59,556 nucleotides of DNA from Lachnospiraceae bacterium. Its GTDB lineage: Bacteria; Bacillota; Clostridia; Lachnospirales; Lachnospiraceae. The stretch lies in contig JAILNQ010000078.1 in the NCBI GenBank assembly GCA_024691425.1, positions 1 to 59,556 of the forward strand, given 5' to 3'. Of this stretch, positions 27,987 through 37,342 are shown in pieces. Under the pieces are notes generated by a model, which ran no database searches, had not been told where the DNA came from, and worked only from the letters and a program-made list of their open reading frames with translations. The first letter of the stretch is position 1. The number at the start of each line of letters is the position of its first letter. A program made the position numbers and the translations under genes.

Positions 27987-30281
27987 CTATCTGTAGAAGA
28001 ATCTGTAGCTCTTCGTCCAATCCGGATGATCTACGGCCTTTCCGTAATCATTGTAGCTCTCATAGTTGTCCATCTCGATACCCATCATCTTTCTCCACTG
28101 TGTATCCGTAAGCCTGTCTGACAGCGGCTGCTCAAACTGATAGAAGCTGTAGACGCATCCTTCTGCGATTCTGAGCTTACCGTCGACAGGTACTACAACA
28201 TATATCACAGCCGGGTCTCCGGTTGCCATCTCAAGAATGGTTCCGTTAGGATCCGTTGCGACATCAACGACGATCGCGGCCGGATAGTCATCAGATGTGG
28301 GGTATTCATTTCCAGTCTGTGCTTTCATAGCGTCCATCCAGAAATGCTCGATCTCGCCTCCGTATATCTCGATCAGCTCGTATTCATCATCATCGAGCTT
28401 TTCATCCGAGAGCTCTTTTACGGATATGGTCTTAAGCTTTCCGGCAAGCTCAGCAAGCCTCTTCAGGTTCTCTTCATCGGCGTCTGAAAGATAGCCGAGC
28501 TCATCGAGTCCTTCAGCAGTACTTTCAGCAAGCTTTTCAAACCTTGCGAAGACAAGCGGTTCAGGTTCGACGTAACCTCTGAAGTCCTTGTCTTCTTCCC
28601 AGCCGCCGCCCATCTCGGCCATCATCTGTTTTGCATAGAGAACAGTATCATGCTTAAGCTCGGTATAACTTCCTGCGAAAGTCTCGAGGTCCTTCTTCGT
28701 CCACTCATCATTCTGCATGAAGAACGGATAACCTTTTCCTTTTTCCTCAAGGAGCGGTCTGAGAGTATTCAGCCAGCTCGCATACAGGCTCGCATTCCAG
28801 AGAGAGCTGTCCTCATTGTTGAATTCTTCCCTCATATTTTCGAGATTCCTGTCATAGTTCTTATACTTTGTCGCACCCATGTCTTTAAGAAGCGAATATG
28901 CTTTTTCGGAGCCGAGCGCTGCCGGAACATCGAGAAAATCAGGAAGCATACGTTTGTCTTCATCTTCAAATTCGCCGACTCTGCGGTAAACGAGTTCCTG
29001 CATGATCGTTGCGTCTATCGTGAATCTCTGCCCCATGAATCTGTATCCCGGGATCACATTGTCTTCATCTTTGTTCTCTTCGGTATCACCGATCGGAATG
29101 GAATTGATCCTAGGTGCGCGGAGTTTTGCGGTAAGCGAATGGAATTCCTTCCATGCCTTATCATTCCCGGGCAGATCCGAAATGCCCGCGCCTTTTCCGT
29201 ATGCCTTTTCAATTACCGGCATGTACTCGCAGTATCCGAGGTCATCGCTTGCACCTGCGAAGAACGCCGTAACCGCATATATGGAGCTCCACTTGTCATA
29301 GTGTCCATTATCAAGAGCGAGCGTTTCAAGAAGCGCCGATCTGTCAAGGTCCTCAAACTCCTGAGTGTACTGGATCCTTCCGTACCACATCATAGCCCTG
29401 AAATACTTCTCGAGCGTCTTATCCCCTTCATAATATCCTCGCGGCTTGTACTGGGAATAATCCTCAAAATCTTCCGTGACAGCTGATGTGTCGATTCCCT
29501 CTGCCTTCATTATATGGTCATATTCCGTCTTTACCGTGTCCTTTACGACAGACGGAACCTTCGCAGACTCATCTAGCAGAACCGCAGCGACTGAAAAGAG
29601 CGCCACGTTCCTCTTTGCCGCATCTTCCCACTCGGTTCCCTTCAGTTCCTTATACTGATCATAGCTTTCGTTCAGCATATCTGCCGTAAGGTCCGACAGA
29701 TCATCATAAAGATGATTTTTTTCGATATCACGCATAAGATACGCAAAGTATACGTGATATGTATGCATCATAGAGTCGACAGTTACGAAATTGGGCGTCT
29801 GGAAATACCTGTTGTTCTCATATATCTCGAAGAATTCACGTCCCGCTCCGTCCACTACGACGAACCCGTTGTCCTTCAGCATCTTCAGCATCTTCTCATC
29901 ATTATAGCTGTATTCATCGAAGTTGATGATATTGCTCATATCGTCCGCGATCTTGATCTCGGGAACTGACGGCTTAAGGTTTCTTATGCTGCTTTCATCA
30001 TCTGTTCCGCTGATGAGGCTCTTGCGCGTAAGTGTCTTTACTTCTCCGTTAAGATCTCCGCTTTCGGCCTCCTGCTTCATTTCCTTATTCTCATCAGCTG
30101 ATTGTTCAGCTTCCGAAGCAGGTTCTGCCGGCGCAGCATTTCCGTTCGTGCTGAAGGTCGCGCTGCACCCAGCGGTCGAAACAAGAAGCGCAAAAAGAAG
30201 CACAGCACTTACCGCCTTTTTGATTTTCGATGAGAATCTTTTCTCACCGGACTGCTTTTGTTCATAGCCTTTTAAGAACAT
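27987..30281 (-). CDS. DUF3160-family surface lipoprotein
   Basis: 764 residues from ATG 30281, which has AGGAGG six bases upstream; the ATG at 30287 sits directly on that site. A lipoprotein signal (AVLLFALLVSTAGC, lipobox STAGC) is followed by a Glu/Ala-rich linker and then the DUF3160 domain over most of the protein (VDSMMHTYHVYFAYLMRD, YRFMGQRFTIDATIMQELVY, ending with TDTQWRKMMGIE). The family is of unknown function and is found on the surface of several Gram-positive lineages. It is followed by a small membrane-anchored partner. Confidence 0.85.
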   Translation of the reverse strand: MFLKGYEQKQSGEKRFSSKIKKAVSAVLLFALLVSTAGCSATFSTNGNAAPAEPASEAEQSADENKEMKQEAESGDLNGEVKTLTRKSLISGTDDESSIRNLKPSVPEIKIADDMSNIINFDEYSYNDEKMLKMLKDNGFVVVDGAGREFFEIYENNRYFQTPNFVTVDSMMHTYHVYFAYLMRDIEKNHLYDDLSDLTADMLNESYDQYKELKGTEWEDAAKRNVALFSVAAVLLDESAKVPSVVKDTVKTEYDHIMKAEGIDTSAVTEDFEDYSQYKPRGYYEGDKTLEKYFRAMMWYGRIQYTQEFEDLDRSALLETLALDNGHYDKWSSIYAVTAFFAGASDDLGYCEYMPVIEKAYGKGAGISDLPGNDKAWKEFHSLTAKLRAPRINSIPIGDTEENKDEDNVIPGYRFMGQRFTIDATIMQELVYRRVGEFEDEDKRMLPDFLDVPAALGSEKAYSLLKDMGATKYKNYDRNLENMREEFNNEDSSLWNASLYASWLNTLRPLLEEKGKGYPFFMQNDEWTKKDLETFAGSYTELKHDTVLYAKQMMAEMGGGWEEDKDFRGYVEPEPLVFARFEKLAESTAEGLDELGYLSDADEENLKRLAELAGKLKTISVKELSDEKLDDDEYELIEIYGGEIEHFWMDAMKAQTGNEYPTSDDYPAAIVVDVATDPNGTILEMATGDPAVIYVVVPVDGKLRIAEGCVYSFYQFEQPLSDRLTDTQWRKMMGIEMDNYESYNDYGKAVDHPDWTKSYRFFYR

Positions 30282-30306
30282 GTTCATCCTCCTGTAATTC
30301 TGTATA

Positions 30307-32583
30307 TCACTTGTTGAGTTTTTCGATGAGCTCCCTCATATCTTCATAGGTTATAAGACCGTTGCTCATATTGACTGTTGTACGCAATGTCGTATCCGCA
30401 AGATATACCTCATAATCGGATCCGAAAGCTTCCTCCGCGCTCTCATCCGTATTCTGAGAAGTCAGATGCTCCCCTATGTATCTGTCAAAGAACGGCTTTG
30501 CGATCTTTCTTGCCGCAGGATCTTCCATTATATCCTTATATATCGAATTCTCATCATATACGATCTTCTTGCGCTTTTTAGGAACAACGCTGATGGTCTT
30601 GAATCCGATTACAGTCTCCGCATCCTTGCATATTTCGATCCTGTAATCACCAGGTTCGACATACCAGTCGGAAATATCAGTGTCATAATACGCAAAAGCA
30701 CTCTTATCAAGTATGAAGCTTACCGTTTTCTTTTCATGAGGATCGAGATGGATCTTCGAAAATGCCCGAAGTTCCCGGACAGGCCTTCGTATCTTTGTAT
30801 TTTCGATATCAGGTTCGACGTAGAGCTGCACGACTTCCTTTCCGGGGATATCGCTTTCGTTGATCACGTCAACGGCAACTTCCACTGTTTCATTATCCTT
30901 CATCTTTTCGGCATCAACCGTCATGCGTCCATAAGAAAAAGTGCTGTATGAGCATCCGTGCCCGAACGGGAACAGCACCGGAATCTTTTTCTTCGTGTAG
31001 TACCTGTATCCTGCAAAAATCCCTTCGCGGTAATCGATCTGTGAACAGTCCCCGGAAAAATCGATGTATGCACTGTTATCCTCAAGCCGCAACGGGAATG
31101 TCTCGGGCAGCCTTCCAGAAGGATTGCTTCTTCCGAAAAGCGCACGAACTGTCGCGACTCCGACCCCTTCTCCGCACAGATACGTTTCCATGACAGCTTC
31201 AGCTTTTTCTATCCATGGCATCGCCACAGGTGATCCGTTCTCAAGGACAACTGCCACATGCGGATTAACGGCTGCAACCGCTTCTATGAGATCGTTCTGC
31301 ACCTTCGGCAGATCGATGTGTTTCCTGTCATAGCCTTCACTTTCCCATCCGTCCGGAAGTCCGGCGAACACTACGACCTTATCGACATCCGCAGCGGCGT
31401 TTACGGCGCGTTGGAATTTTCTCTCATCATAGGAATCGTCCACAGCCGAAAATCCCTCTTCATACGTGACTTTCGTATTGCCCTGGACGGCATAAAGAAC
31501 AGAGTCGATGCTCACGCAGTTGACGTGAGAGCTTCCGCCGCCCTGCATGCGCGGCTTCTTCGCGAATCCTCCGATGAACAGGGTGTATTCATCGCTTTTT
31601 ATCGGGAGCACTTTGTTCTTGTTTTTCAGAAGCACGATGCATTCATCGGCTATATCCCTAGCAAGGCGGTGATGCTCATCCTTATCCCACGAAGCATCAT
31701 CATCATGATTTTCGATCGCTCTGTATACGAATTCGAGCACCCTGGCAACGCAGCGGTCAAGGTCGGCCTCGTCAAGCTCGCCGTTTCTTACCGCTTCGGC
31801 AACAAGTCCGTCATACGCTCCGAAAGAATACGGCATCTCAAGATCCAGGCCGGCGATTATTCCCTTCACGCGGTCCCTTACGGCACCCCAGTCGCTTACG
31901 ACGAGTCCCTTGAATCCCCATTCATCCCGGAGAATGTCAGTGAGAATCCTTTTGTTCTCCGACATCTGAACACCGTTGACCATATTGTATGCGCACATCA
32001 CCGTCCACGGCTCAGACTCCTTTACCGCGATCTCAAAGCCTTTAAGGTAAATTTCCCTCAGAGTCCTCTCATCCACTCTTGAATCATAGCTATTGCGCCT
32101 GAATTCCTGATTGTTGGCGCAGAAATGCTTAAGAGATGTCCCGACTCCCTTTGACTGAACCCCTCTTATGTAGGCTGCCGCTATCTTTCCGGCAAGCAAC
32201 GGGTCTTCAGAATAGTATTCAAAGTTCCTTCCGCACAACGGAGAACGCTTGATGTTTATTCCGGGCGCCAGAATTGCTGCCACGTTTTCTGCCTGGCACT
32301 CGCTTCCGATCGCTTCTCCGGCTCTTTCTACAGTTTCCGTATCAAAGCTCGCCGCAAGATTGACACCCGCAGGAAAGCAGACAGCTTTTATGCTTGTATT
32401 TGCCGCGCTCTCGGCATTTTCCATATCCTGCTTGCGCAGTCCGTTAGGTCCGTCGCTTACCATCACAGCCGGTATTCCGAGCCTTTTTATTTCTTTCGTG
32501 TGCCAGTAGTCAGACCCCGAACACAGGCTGATCTTCTCCTCAAGTGTCAGTTCGTCAAGAAGCGATTTTATCTTTGAATTCAT
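30307..32583 (-). CDS. Family 3 glycoside hydrolase (beta-glucosidase type)
   Basis: 758 residues from ATG 32583 (MNSKIKSLLDELTLEEKISL), with AGGA eight bases upstream. The frame is open further to 32784 but that extension covers a promoter, a terminator and the neighbouring gene, so it is rejected. The GH3 N-terminal domain includes SLKHFCANNQEFRR and the nucleophile in VVSDWGAV; the C-terminal domain and a fibronectin III-like domain (EVVQLYVEPD) follow. There is no signal peptide, so it probably hydrolyses imported beta-glucosides or other beta-linked oligosaccharides in the cytoplasm. It stands alone, without a transporter. Confidence 0.9.
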   Translation of the reverse strand: MNSKIKSLLDELTLEEKISLCSGSDYWHTKEIKRLGIPAVMVSDGPNGLRKQDMENAESAANTSIKAVCFPAGVNLAASFDTETVERAGEAIGSECQAENVAAILAPGINIKRSPLCGRNFEYYSEDPLLAGKIAAAYIRGVQSKGVGTSLKHFCANNQEFRRNSYDSRVDERTLREIYLKGFEIAVKESEPWTVMCAYNMVNGVQMSENKRILTDILRDEWGFKGLVVSDWGAVRDRVKGIIAGLDLEMPYSFGAYDGLVAEAVRNGELDEADLDRCVARVLEFVYRAIENHDDDASWDKDEHHRLARDIADECIVLLKNKNKVLPIKSDEYTLFIGGFAKKPRMQGGGSSHVNCVSIDSVLYAVQGNTKVTYEEGFSAVDDSYDERKFQRAVNAAADVDKVVVFAGLPDGWESEGYDRKHIDLPKVQNDLIEAVAAVNPHVAVVLENGSPVAMPWIEKAEAVMETYLCGEGVGVATVRALFGRSNPSGRLPETFPLRLEDNSAYIDFSGDCSQIDYREGIFAGYRYYTKKKIPVLFPFGHGCSYSTFSYGRMTVDAEKMKDNETVEVAVDVINESDIPGKEVVQLYVEPDIENTKIRRPVRELRAFSKIHLDPHEKKTVSFILDKSAFAYYDTDISDWYVEPGDYRIEICKDAETVIGFKTISVVPKKRKKIVYDENSIYKDIMEDPAARKIAKPFFDRYIGEHLTSQNTDESAEEAFGSDYEVYLADTTLRTTVNMSNGLITYEDMRELIEKLNK

Positions 32584-32607
32584 ATGATCCATCCTTTTTG
32601 GGAAGCA

Positions 32608-32636
32608 ATAATATCTTAAACGTAATTCTATCACAA
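32608..32636 (-). promoter_or_regulatory. Sigma-A promoter of the GH3 gene
   Basis: TTGTGA (32631-32636) and TATTAT (32608-32613) with a 17-base spacer on the minus strand, 25 bases before ATG 32583. It supports the short start of the GH3 protein. Confidence 0.6.
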
Positions 32637-32660
32637 ACGGGCATTCAATTCCACATAACA

Positions 32661-32687
32661 GAACTCCCCGCCATAAGCGGGGAGTTC
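32661..32687 (-). terminator. Terminator after the DUF805 gene
   Basis: Stem GAACTCCCCGC / GCGGGGAGTTC with a five-base loop. The T-run is weak. Confidence 0.65.
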
Positions 32688-32710
32688 GATGAAAATAACT
32701 ATGAAAAGTA

Positions 32711-33082
32711 TTACATTCCCTTAGGATTCGGTCCGTACTGGTTATCACCGGGCTGTGAATCCTGTATGAGCCATACAAGAACAACGATTCCGCCTATGCA
32801 GGTAAGCGCAAGGAGCTGCCACCAGCCGCTTCTTCCCGTGTCATGAAGACGGCGCGTTACTACCGCGATCGAAGGCACAAGGCATCCTAATGCAACGATT
32901 CCCGAAATTACGCTTAAGAGCGTTCCGGCTGCTCCGCCTGAAAGACCCCGTGCAAGTCCCGAAAGAACCGAATTAACAATAGCATAAGCAAGGCAGAACC
33001 ACCAGTACTCACTTCTTCTTGCTCTTCCTTCAAAAACAGCATACTTCTGAAATACTGTCTGAATCGATTCCATAAATGTCAT
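32711..33082 (-). CDS. DUF805 membrane protein
   Basis: 123 residues with the family hallmarks GRARRSEYWWF and RRLHDTGRSGWW, and four hydrophobic segments. Start ATG 33082 with AGGAGGG seven bases upstream. Function of DUF805 is unknown; this member is a single-gene unit ended by a GC-rich hairpin. Confidence 0.9.
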   Translation of the reverse strand: MTFMESIQTVFQKYAVFEGRARRSEYWWFCLAYAIVNSVLSGLARGLSGGAAGTLLSVISGIVALGCLVPSIAVVTRRLHDTGRSGWWQLLALTCIGGIVVLVWLIQDSQPGDNQYGPNPKGM

Positions 33083-33170
33083 AATAAATCCCTCCTATTT
33101 CTCTTGTCCCTCATTCGTATTCAGAAAATTGAACACAACAACAGATGTATTATATCATATTCCTAGGTCA

Positions 33171-34283
33171 TCAGACAAACGTTTCTATATACAGGTCGGG
33201 TTCCCTTGACAGGTCGATGAACTTGTCACCGCACTGGAGCATAGGTCTGGAGTACTGGTTCCTGTTCATGAATATGACATCGCCCTCCAGTCCGTTGTTA
33301 AGCCTAACCCTGTTGTTCATGTATGTTGTTGCTACGTGTTCAAGAAACGTAAGTATATAATGGCTGTCATACTTCTGAAGTCCCTCAGATTCAAAAATGC
33401 CTATGACCTTGAAAGGGCACAGAGGTCCGCGGTATACTCTCGCGGCCGTCATAGCATCATAGACGTCAGCTATGGCAACTACCTTTGCATAAGTATTGAT
33501 CTTGTCGCCGGTAAGCCCGAGCGGATATCCGCTTCCGTCGCATCTCTCATGGTGCATGAGCGCGCACTGCTTCACGTTTTCGTCTATGTTCTTTTCCTTT
33601 AATATATTGTAGCCCTGAAGTGAATGCGTCTTTATAATGTTGTATTCAGTAGGAGAGAGCTTCTCCGGTTTTCTTATGATATTATCGGGAATCTTGAGCT
33701 TTCCTATGTCATGGAGAAGCCCGCCGAGAGTAAGGATGTCCACATCCTCCTTCGACATTCCGAGCCACTTGGCGAAAACGTTGCATATAAGCGAAACGTT
33801 CATAGAATGCATATACGTAAAATCATCATACTGGCGCATGTTATGGAGCATATCGAACACGCTTATGCCCGTCATGTCCTCCGTGATGAGTCCCGTTATG
33901 CTGTCTATCATCGAACGGCTATCGATTTCCGCACCGTTCTCTGCAATATTCTTGAGATTTTCCTTGAAGGTTTCCGTGTTCTCAAGGAAAGTCGCCTCAA
34001 ATCTCTTGAACTGTTTGCTGTTCTTAACTTTCTGGGAATATGCGGTGTTGTCGTCAATTGCCGGACCTTCAGAGAACGAAGGAGAAGATGCAGGCGCGGG
34101 CGCAGAATCATCCTCGTTGTCATCCATGATACGGACCGCCAGAACAGAATAGAACTCAAGACGCGTGATCATCTTATCATCAAGCGTCGAGCCCTTCGGT
34201 ACTATCATCTGATTGTTATAAGAATACACGTCCTCCGCCGTTTTCATTCCGGGGCGGAGTTCGGAAATCCGTACTCTTCTCAC
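33171..34283 (-). CDS. HD-GYP domain protein (probable c-di-GMP phosphodiesterase)
   Basis: 370 residues from GTG 34283 (RRVRISELRPGMKTAEDVYS), with AGGAG seven bases upstream. The frame continues to a TTG at 34349, but that codon is inside the -35 box. The N-terminal 60 residues are the small domain common to such proteins, followed by a linker and an HD-GYP domain with LLHDIGKLKIPDNII, the HH pair in ALMHHERCDGSGYPLGL and MTAARVYRG. The catalytic HD and GYP residues are present, so it should hydrolyse c-di-GMP or a related dinucleotide. Confidence 0.9.
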   Translation of the reverse strand: MRRVRISELRPGMKTAEDVYSYNNQMIVPKGSTLDDKMITRLEFYSVLAVRIMDDNEDDSAPAPASSPSFSEGPAIDDNTAYSQKVKNSKQFKRFEATFLENTETFKENLKNIAENGAEIDSRSMIDSITGLITEDMTGISVFDMLHNMRQYDDFTYMHSMNVSLICNVFAKWLGMSKEDVDILTLGGLLHDIGKLKIPDNIIRKPEKLSPTEYNIIKTHSLQGYNILKEKNIDENVKQCALMHHERCDGSGYPLGLTGDKINTYAKVVAIADVYDAMTAARVYRGPLCPFKVIGIFESEGLQKYDSHYILTFLEHVATTYMNNRVRLNNGLEGDVIFMNRNQYSRPMLQCGDKFIDLSREPDLYIETFV

Positions 34284-34319
34284 GAACAATCTCCTTAAAC
34301 TACAATAAAATCCAGAGTA

Positions 34320-34349
34320 ATTATAAAGAATGACCATGCAAAATGTCAA
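34320..34349 (-). promoter_or_regulatory. Sigma-A promoter of the HD-GYP gene
   Basis: TTGACA (34344-34349) and TATAAT (34320-34325), both perfect, with an 18-base spacer on the minus strand. Confidence 0.8.
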
Positions 34350-34354
34350 ATAAT

Positions 34355-34381
34355 AAAGGCCGGATGAGTTATCCGACCTTT
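34355..34381 (-). terminator. Terminator overlapping the end of murA
   Basis: Stem AAAGGCCGGAT / ATCCGACCTTT with a five-base loop; the left part of the hairpin on the mRNA includes the last codons and stop of murA. Confidence 0.7.
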
Positions 34382-35661
34382 AATTTGAACTTCTGAATGT
34401 CTCTCTCGCTTTCCGCCTTTTCCATGCATGCTCCCAAAGCTGTAAGCTTTTCAGGGAAATCTTCGTAGCCTCTTTCTATGAACCTTATATCGTCTATTAT
34501 CGTGAACCCGTCCGCCACAAGGGCCGCCAACACTAGTGCCGCTCCTGCACGGAGATCCGGTGCGGAGATCCCTGCTCCGGAAAACGAATCAACGCCCTCG
34601 ATAATAGCCGTATTTCCTTCAACTTTTATATTCGCTCCCATTCTCTGGAGCTCTCCGACATACTTGAACCGGTTTTCAAATATGCTCTCCGTAACAATGC
34701 TCGTTCCTTCAGAAAGCGCAAGCGTCGTCGTTATCTGAGGCTGCATATCGGTCGGGAATCCCGGATAAGGAAGCGTCTTGACATGCGTGCTCGCAAGTCT
34801 CTTTGTCGCAACTACGCGCAGGCAGTCATCAAACTCCTCTATCTCGCATCCGATCTCAATGAGCTTAGCGCTTATGGATTCAAGATGCTTAGGGATAACG
34901 TTCTTTATCATTATATCCCCTTTCGTGATCGCCGCCGCAAACATGAAAGTTCCGGCTTCAATCTGATCGGGAATTATCGAATACGTCGAGCCGTGAAGCT
35001 CTTCAACGCCTTTTATCCTTATAACGTCGGTACCGGCACCCTTGATGTTCGCTCCCATGCTGTTGAGGAAGTTCGCAACATCAACTACGTGCGGCTCCTT
35101 TGCGGCATTCTCGATTATCGTCTTGCCGTTAGCGAGCGTTGCCGCGAGCATTACATTTATTGTCGCGCCGACAGTGACAACATCCATGTATATATGATTG
35201 CCGACAAGATTTTCGCTTTCAGCGGAAATCATTCCACGCGATACTTCTACTTTTGCTCCGAGAGCCCGAAAGCCCTTCAGATGCTGGTCGATAGGCCTGC
35301 TTCCGATATTGCATCCTCCCGGCAGCGCAACCTCAGCCTTTTTGAATCTTCCGAGAAGCGCACCCAGCATATAGTATGAAGCCCTGATCTTCTTGATATA
35401 GCCGTCTTCGATGGAATAGCTGTTTATGCCCGCCGCGATGACTTTCACGGTGTGCCTGTCGATCCTTTCGACCCTTGTGCCTATGCTTTCCATTGCCTGT
35501 ATGAGCACAGCGGTATCACGGACATCCGGCAGATTTTCAATTATCACGGGATCCTTAGTCATAACGGAAGCTGCCAGGATGCCGAGCGCCGCATTTTTCG
35601 CGCCGCCGATCTCAACTTCGCCCGCCAGAGGACTGCCGCCCTTTATAATATACTGCTCCAA
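34369..35661 (-). CDS. murA: UDP-N-acetylglucosamine 1-carboxyvinyltransferase
   Basis: 430 residues, standard length. It catalyses the first committed step of peptidoglycan synthesis (transfer of enolpyruvate from PEP to UDP-GlcNAc). GGAKNAALGILAAS, with the substrate-binding lysine-asparagine pair, and LPGGCNIGSRPIDQH are present; the latter region carries a Cys at the usual fosfomycin-target position. The start codon is TTG 35661 with GAGGTG six bases upstream. Its own promoter lies just before it, so it is a single-gene unit. Confidence 0.96.
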   Translation of the reverse strand: MEQYIIKGGSPLAGEVEIGGAKNAALGILAASVMTKDPVIIENLPDVRDTAVLIQAMESIGTRVERIDRHTVKVIAAGINSYSIEDGYIKKIRASYYMLGALLGRFKKAEVALPGGCNIGSRPIDQHLKGFRALGAKVEVSRGMISAESENLVGNHIYMDVVTVGATINVMLAATLANGKTIIENAAKEPHVVDVANFLNSMGANIKGAGTDVIRIKGVEELHGSTYSIIPDQIEAGTFMFAAAITKGDIMIKNVIPKHLESISAKLIEIGCEIEEFDDCLRVVATKRLASTHVKTLPYPGFPTDMQPQITTTLALSEGTSIVTESIFENRFKYVGELQRMGANIKVEGNTAIIEGVDSFSGAGISAPDLRAGAALVLAALVADGFTIIDDIRFIERGYEDFPEKLTALGACMEKAESERDIQKFKLKVG

Positions 35662-35680
35662 CTTTTACACCTCGAAAGCA

Positions 35681-35709
35681 ATTATAATACCCTTGAAAAT
35701 CTGTTTCAA
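35681..35709 (-). promoter_or_regulatory. Sigma-A promoter of murA
   Basis: TTGAAA (35704-35709) and TATAAT (35681-35686) on the minus strand with a 17-base spacer. Confidence 0.75.
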
Positions 35710-35752
35710 TAGTTGAGCATTTTTTTGTTGAATGTAACAAAATACACAAAAA

Positions 35753-37330
35753 TCATTGCAGATATTTGAGCGGATTTACTTGTCCTCCGCCGATAAGTAT
35801 CTCAAAATGCAGATGCGGTCCCGTCGAAACGCCGGTGTTTCCGCTGAGAGCTATCTTCTGTCCCTGCGAGACACTCTGCCCCGCCTTTACCAGAACTTTG
35901 CTCAGATGCCCGTATCTCGTGCTCCTTCCGTCAGGATGCTGTATGTAGACACAGTATCCGTATCCGCTTCCCCAGCCGGCCCTCGTAACGGTTCCGCCGC
36001 ACGAAGCCATGACTGCGGTTCCGATCGGAACTGCGAAATCAACACCTTTATGATATGTACTCGCGCCCTTTTTCGGTGCTTTTCTCTTTCCGAAGCCTGA
36101 AGATATTCTGCCCCATACGGGATAAATGTATGTCGGAGGGATTTTCGTCCCGCGCTTTATGATCTTCGACACAGCCTTGACGGTCACATTCTCGTACAGT
36201 ATGTCGGTGTTGACCAGCTCTGCGTTTCTGTACGTGACATCAGCGACAACCTTACGGTATCCCGTAACAGGCTGCTGGATGATCTCCGTATGGTTCGTGT
36301 ACCACTCATCCTCATCAATGTAGACGACTTCAGCATCATAATTTTCTTCGTAGTACCTTCTCTCCGTCCTTACAACGGAAAGCTCAGGTTCAGGGGAGAA
36401 AATCGTTATCTCATCGCCTACTCGCAGCATTGCGCTCTCGTTCGGAATACTTGCCGAATTGAGCTTTATGATGTCCTCTATCGACATGTCGTTCTTCTGC
36501 GCGATGGCACCGAGCGTATCCCCGGCAACGACTTCATATATCTTGTTTCTCTCGCTGGTCTTCGTTACGGCTTCTATCGCATCCTCAAGGGTGCTTATCT
36601 TATCGCCGTCAACATAGGCCTGAACGACTTCCACGTTCTCGTCGAAATCGATGTTCCTGACGCCGAATTCGAAAGCATCCTCCCTGTTTTTCGAAAATGC
36701 CGAGTCGTATATCTCTTCCATTTTCAGAAGCGCACCGCCTCTCGGGAAAACAACGGGTTTATCGATAACCGGCGCTTTCTGCTCGGATACTTTTTCAATC
36801 TTCGTCGTCATTACGTTAAGCTCCCGCGAGTTATCCGTGACAAGCCATACCTTCCATTCAGAATCGGGATCATACTCGGCTTTTGACGCATTGAGCAGCG
36901 CTATGACGTCATCTATGCTCTTCAGATTGACAGTGAACTCATTTATCTTGACCTCATATGCAGGCTGTTTCGTTTTCATCACGCTCTCGCGAAAGACGTT
37001 ATAAATATTGTCGACTATTGTCTGCCTGTCATCCACAAGGCCAACAACATCCGTAGATCCGGACAGAACAACCTCAGAATCAACGAGCACGAGTCCGCTG
37101 TTTTCCGCAGCGATGCGGCGTCTCGCCTCCATTATCATGCCTTCCGCCTCGGATGCGTCTTTGACCGTTCCGACCTGAGTTCCGTTAACGAAAATACTGA
37201 CCTTGTTGCTGCCCTTGTCTTCAACCTTCTGAAGCCCCGGCGCGCACACAAAAATTAGCAATGCTGTCACCAGCATTGCTAAATAATGTGAATATTTAAT
37301 GATATTTACGTATTTCGTAAAAAAACTCAT
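35753..37330 (-). CDS. LysM-G5-M23 peptidoglycan hydrolase
   Basis: 525 residues. One N-terminal transmembrane helix (YLAMLVTALLIFVCAPG), a long uncharacterised segment, a LysM domain at about 265-312 (YEVVAGDTLGAIAQKNDMSI), a G5-like domain at about 313-395, and a C-terminal M23 metallopeptidase domain (about 425-525) with zinc ligands in HKGVDFAVP and HLHFE. It should cleave cell-wall cross-bridges from the outer face of the membrane. The start ATG 37330 has no clear ribosome binding site, and the gene begins 13 bases after the upstream stop, so it may rely on translational coupling. Confidence 0.9.
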   Translation of the reverse strand: MSFFTKYVNIIKYSHYLAMLVTALLIFVCAPGLQKVEDKGSNKVSIFVNGTQVGTVKDASEAEGMIMEARRRIAAENSGLVLVDSEVVLSGSTDVVGLVDDRQTIVDNIYNVFRESVMKTKQPAYEVKINEFTVNLKSIDDVIALLNASKAEYDPDSEWKVWLVTDNSRELNVMTTKIEKVSEQKAPVIDKPVVFPRGGALLKMEEIYDSAFSKNREDAFEFGVRNIDFDENVEVVQAYVDGDKISTLEDAIEAVTKTSERNKIYEVVAGDTLGAIAQKNDMSIEDIIKLNSASIPNESAMLRVGDEITIFSPEPELSVVRTERRYYEENYDAEVVYIDEDEWYTNHTEIIQQPVTGYRKVVADVTYRNAELVNTDILYENVTVKAVSKIIKRGTKIPPTYIYPVWGRISSGFGKRKAPKKGASTYHKGVDFAVPIGTAVMASCGGTVTRAGWGSGYGYCVYIQHPDGRSTRYGHLSKVLVKAGQSVSQGQKIALSGNTGVSTGPHLHFEILIGGGQVNPLKYLQ

Positions 37331-37342
37331 GCCGTATATCGA

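Noticed and set aside
28650-29486. 278-residue plus-strand frame
   Set aside because: Antisense shadow of the DUF3160 gene without any domain or start signal.
32584-32784. 67-residue N-terminal extension of the GH3 protein
   Set aside because: It would cover a sigma-A promoter, a terminator and the end of the DUF805 gene, and the ATG at 32583 has a proper ribosome binding site.
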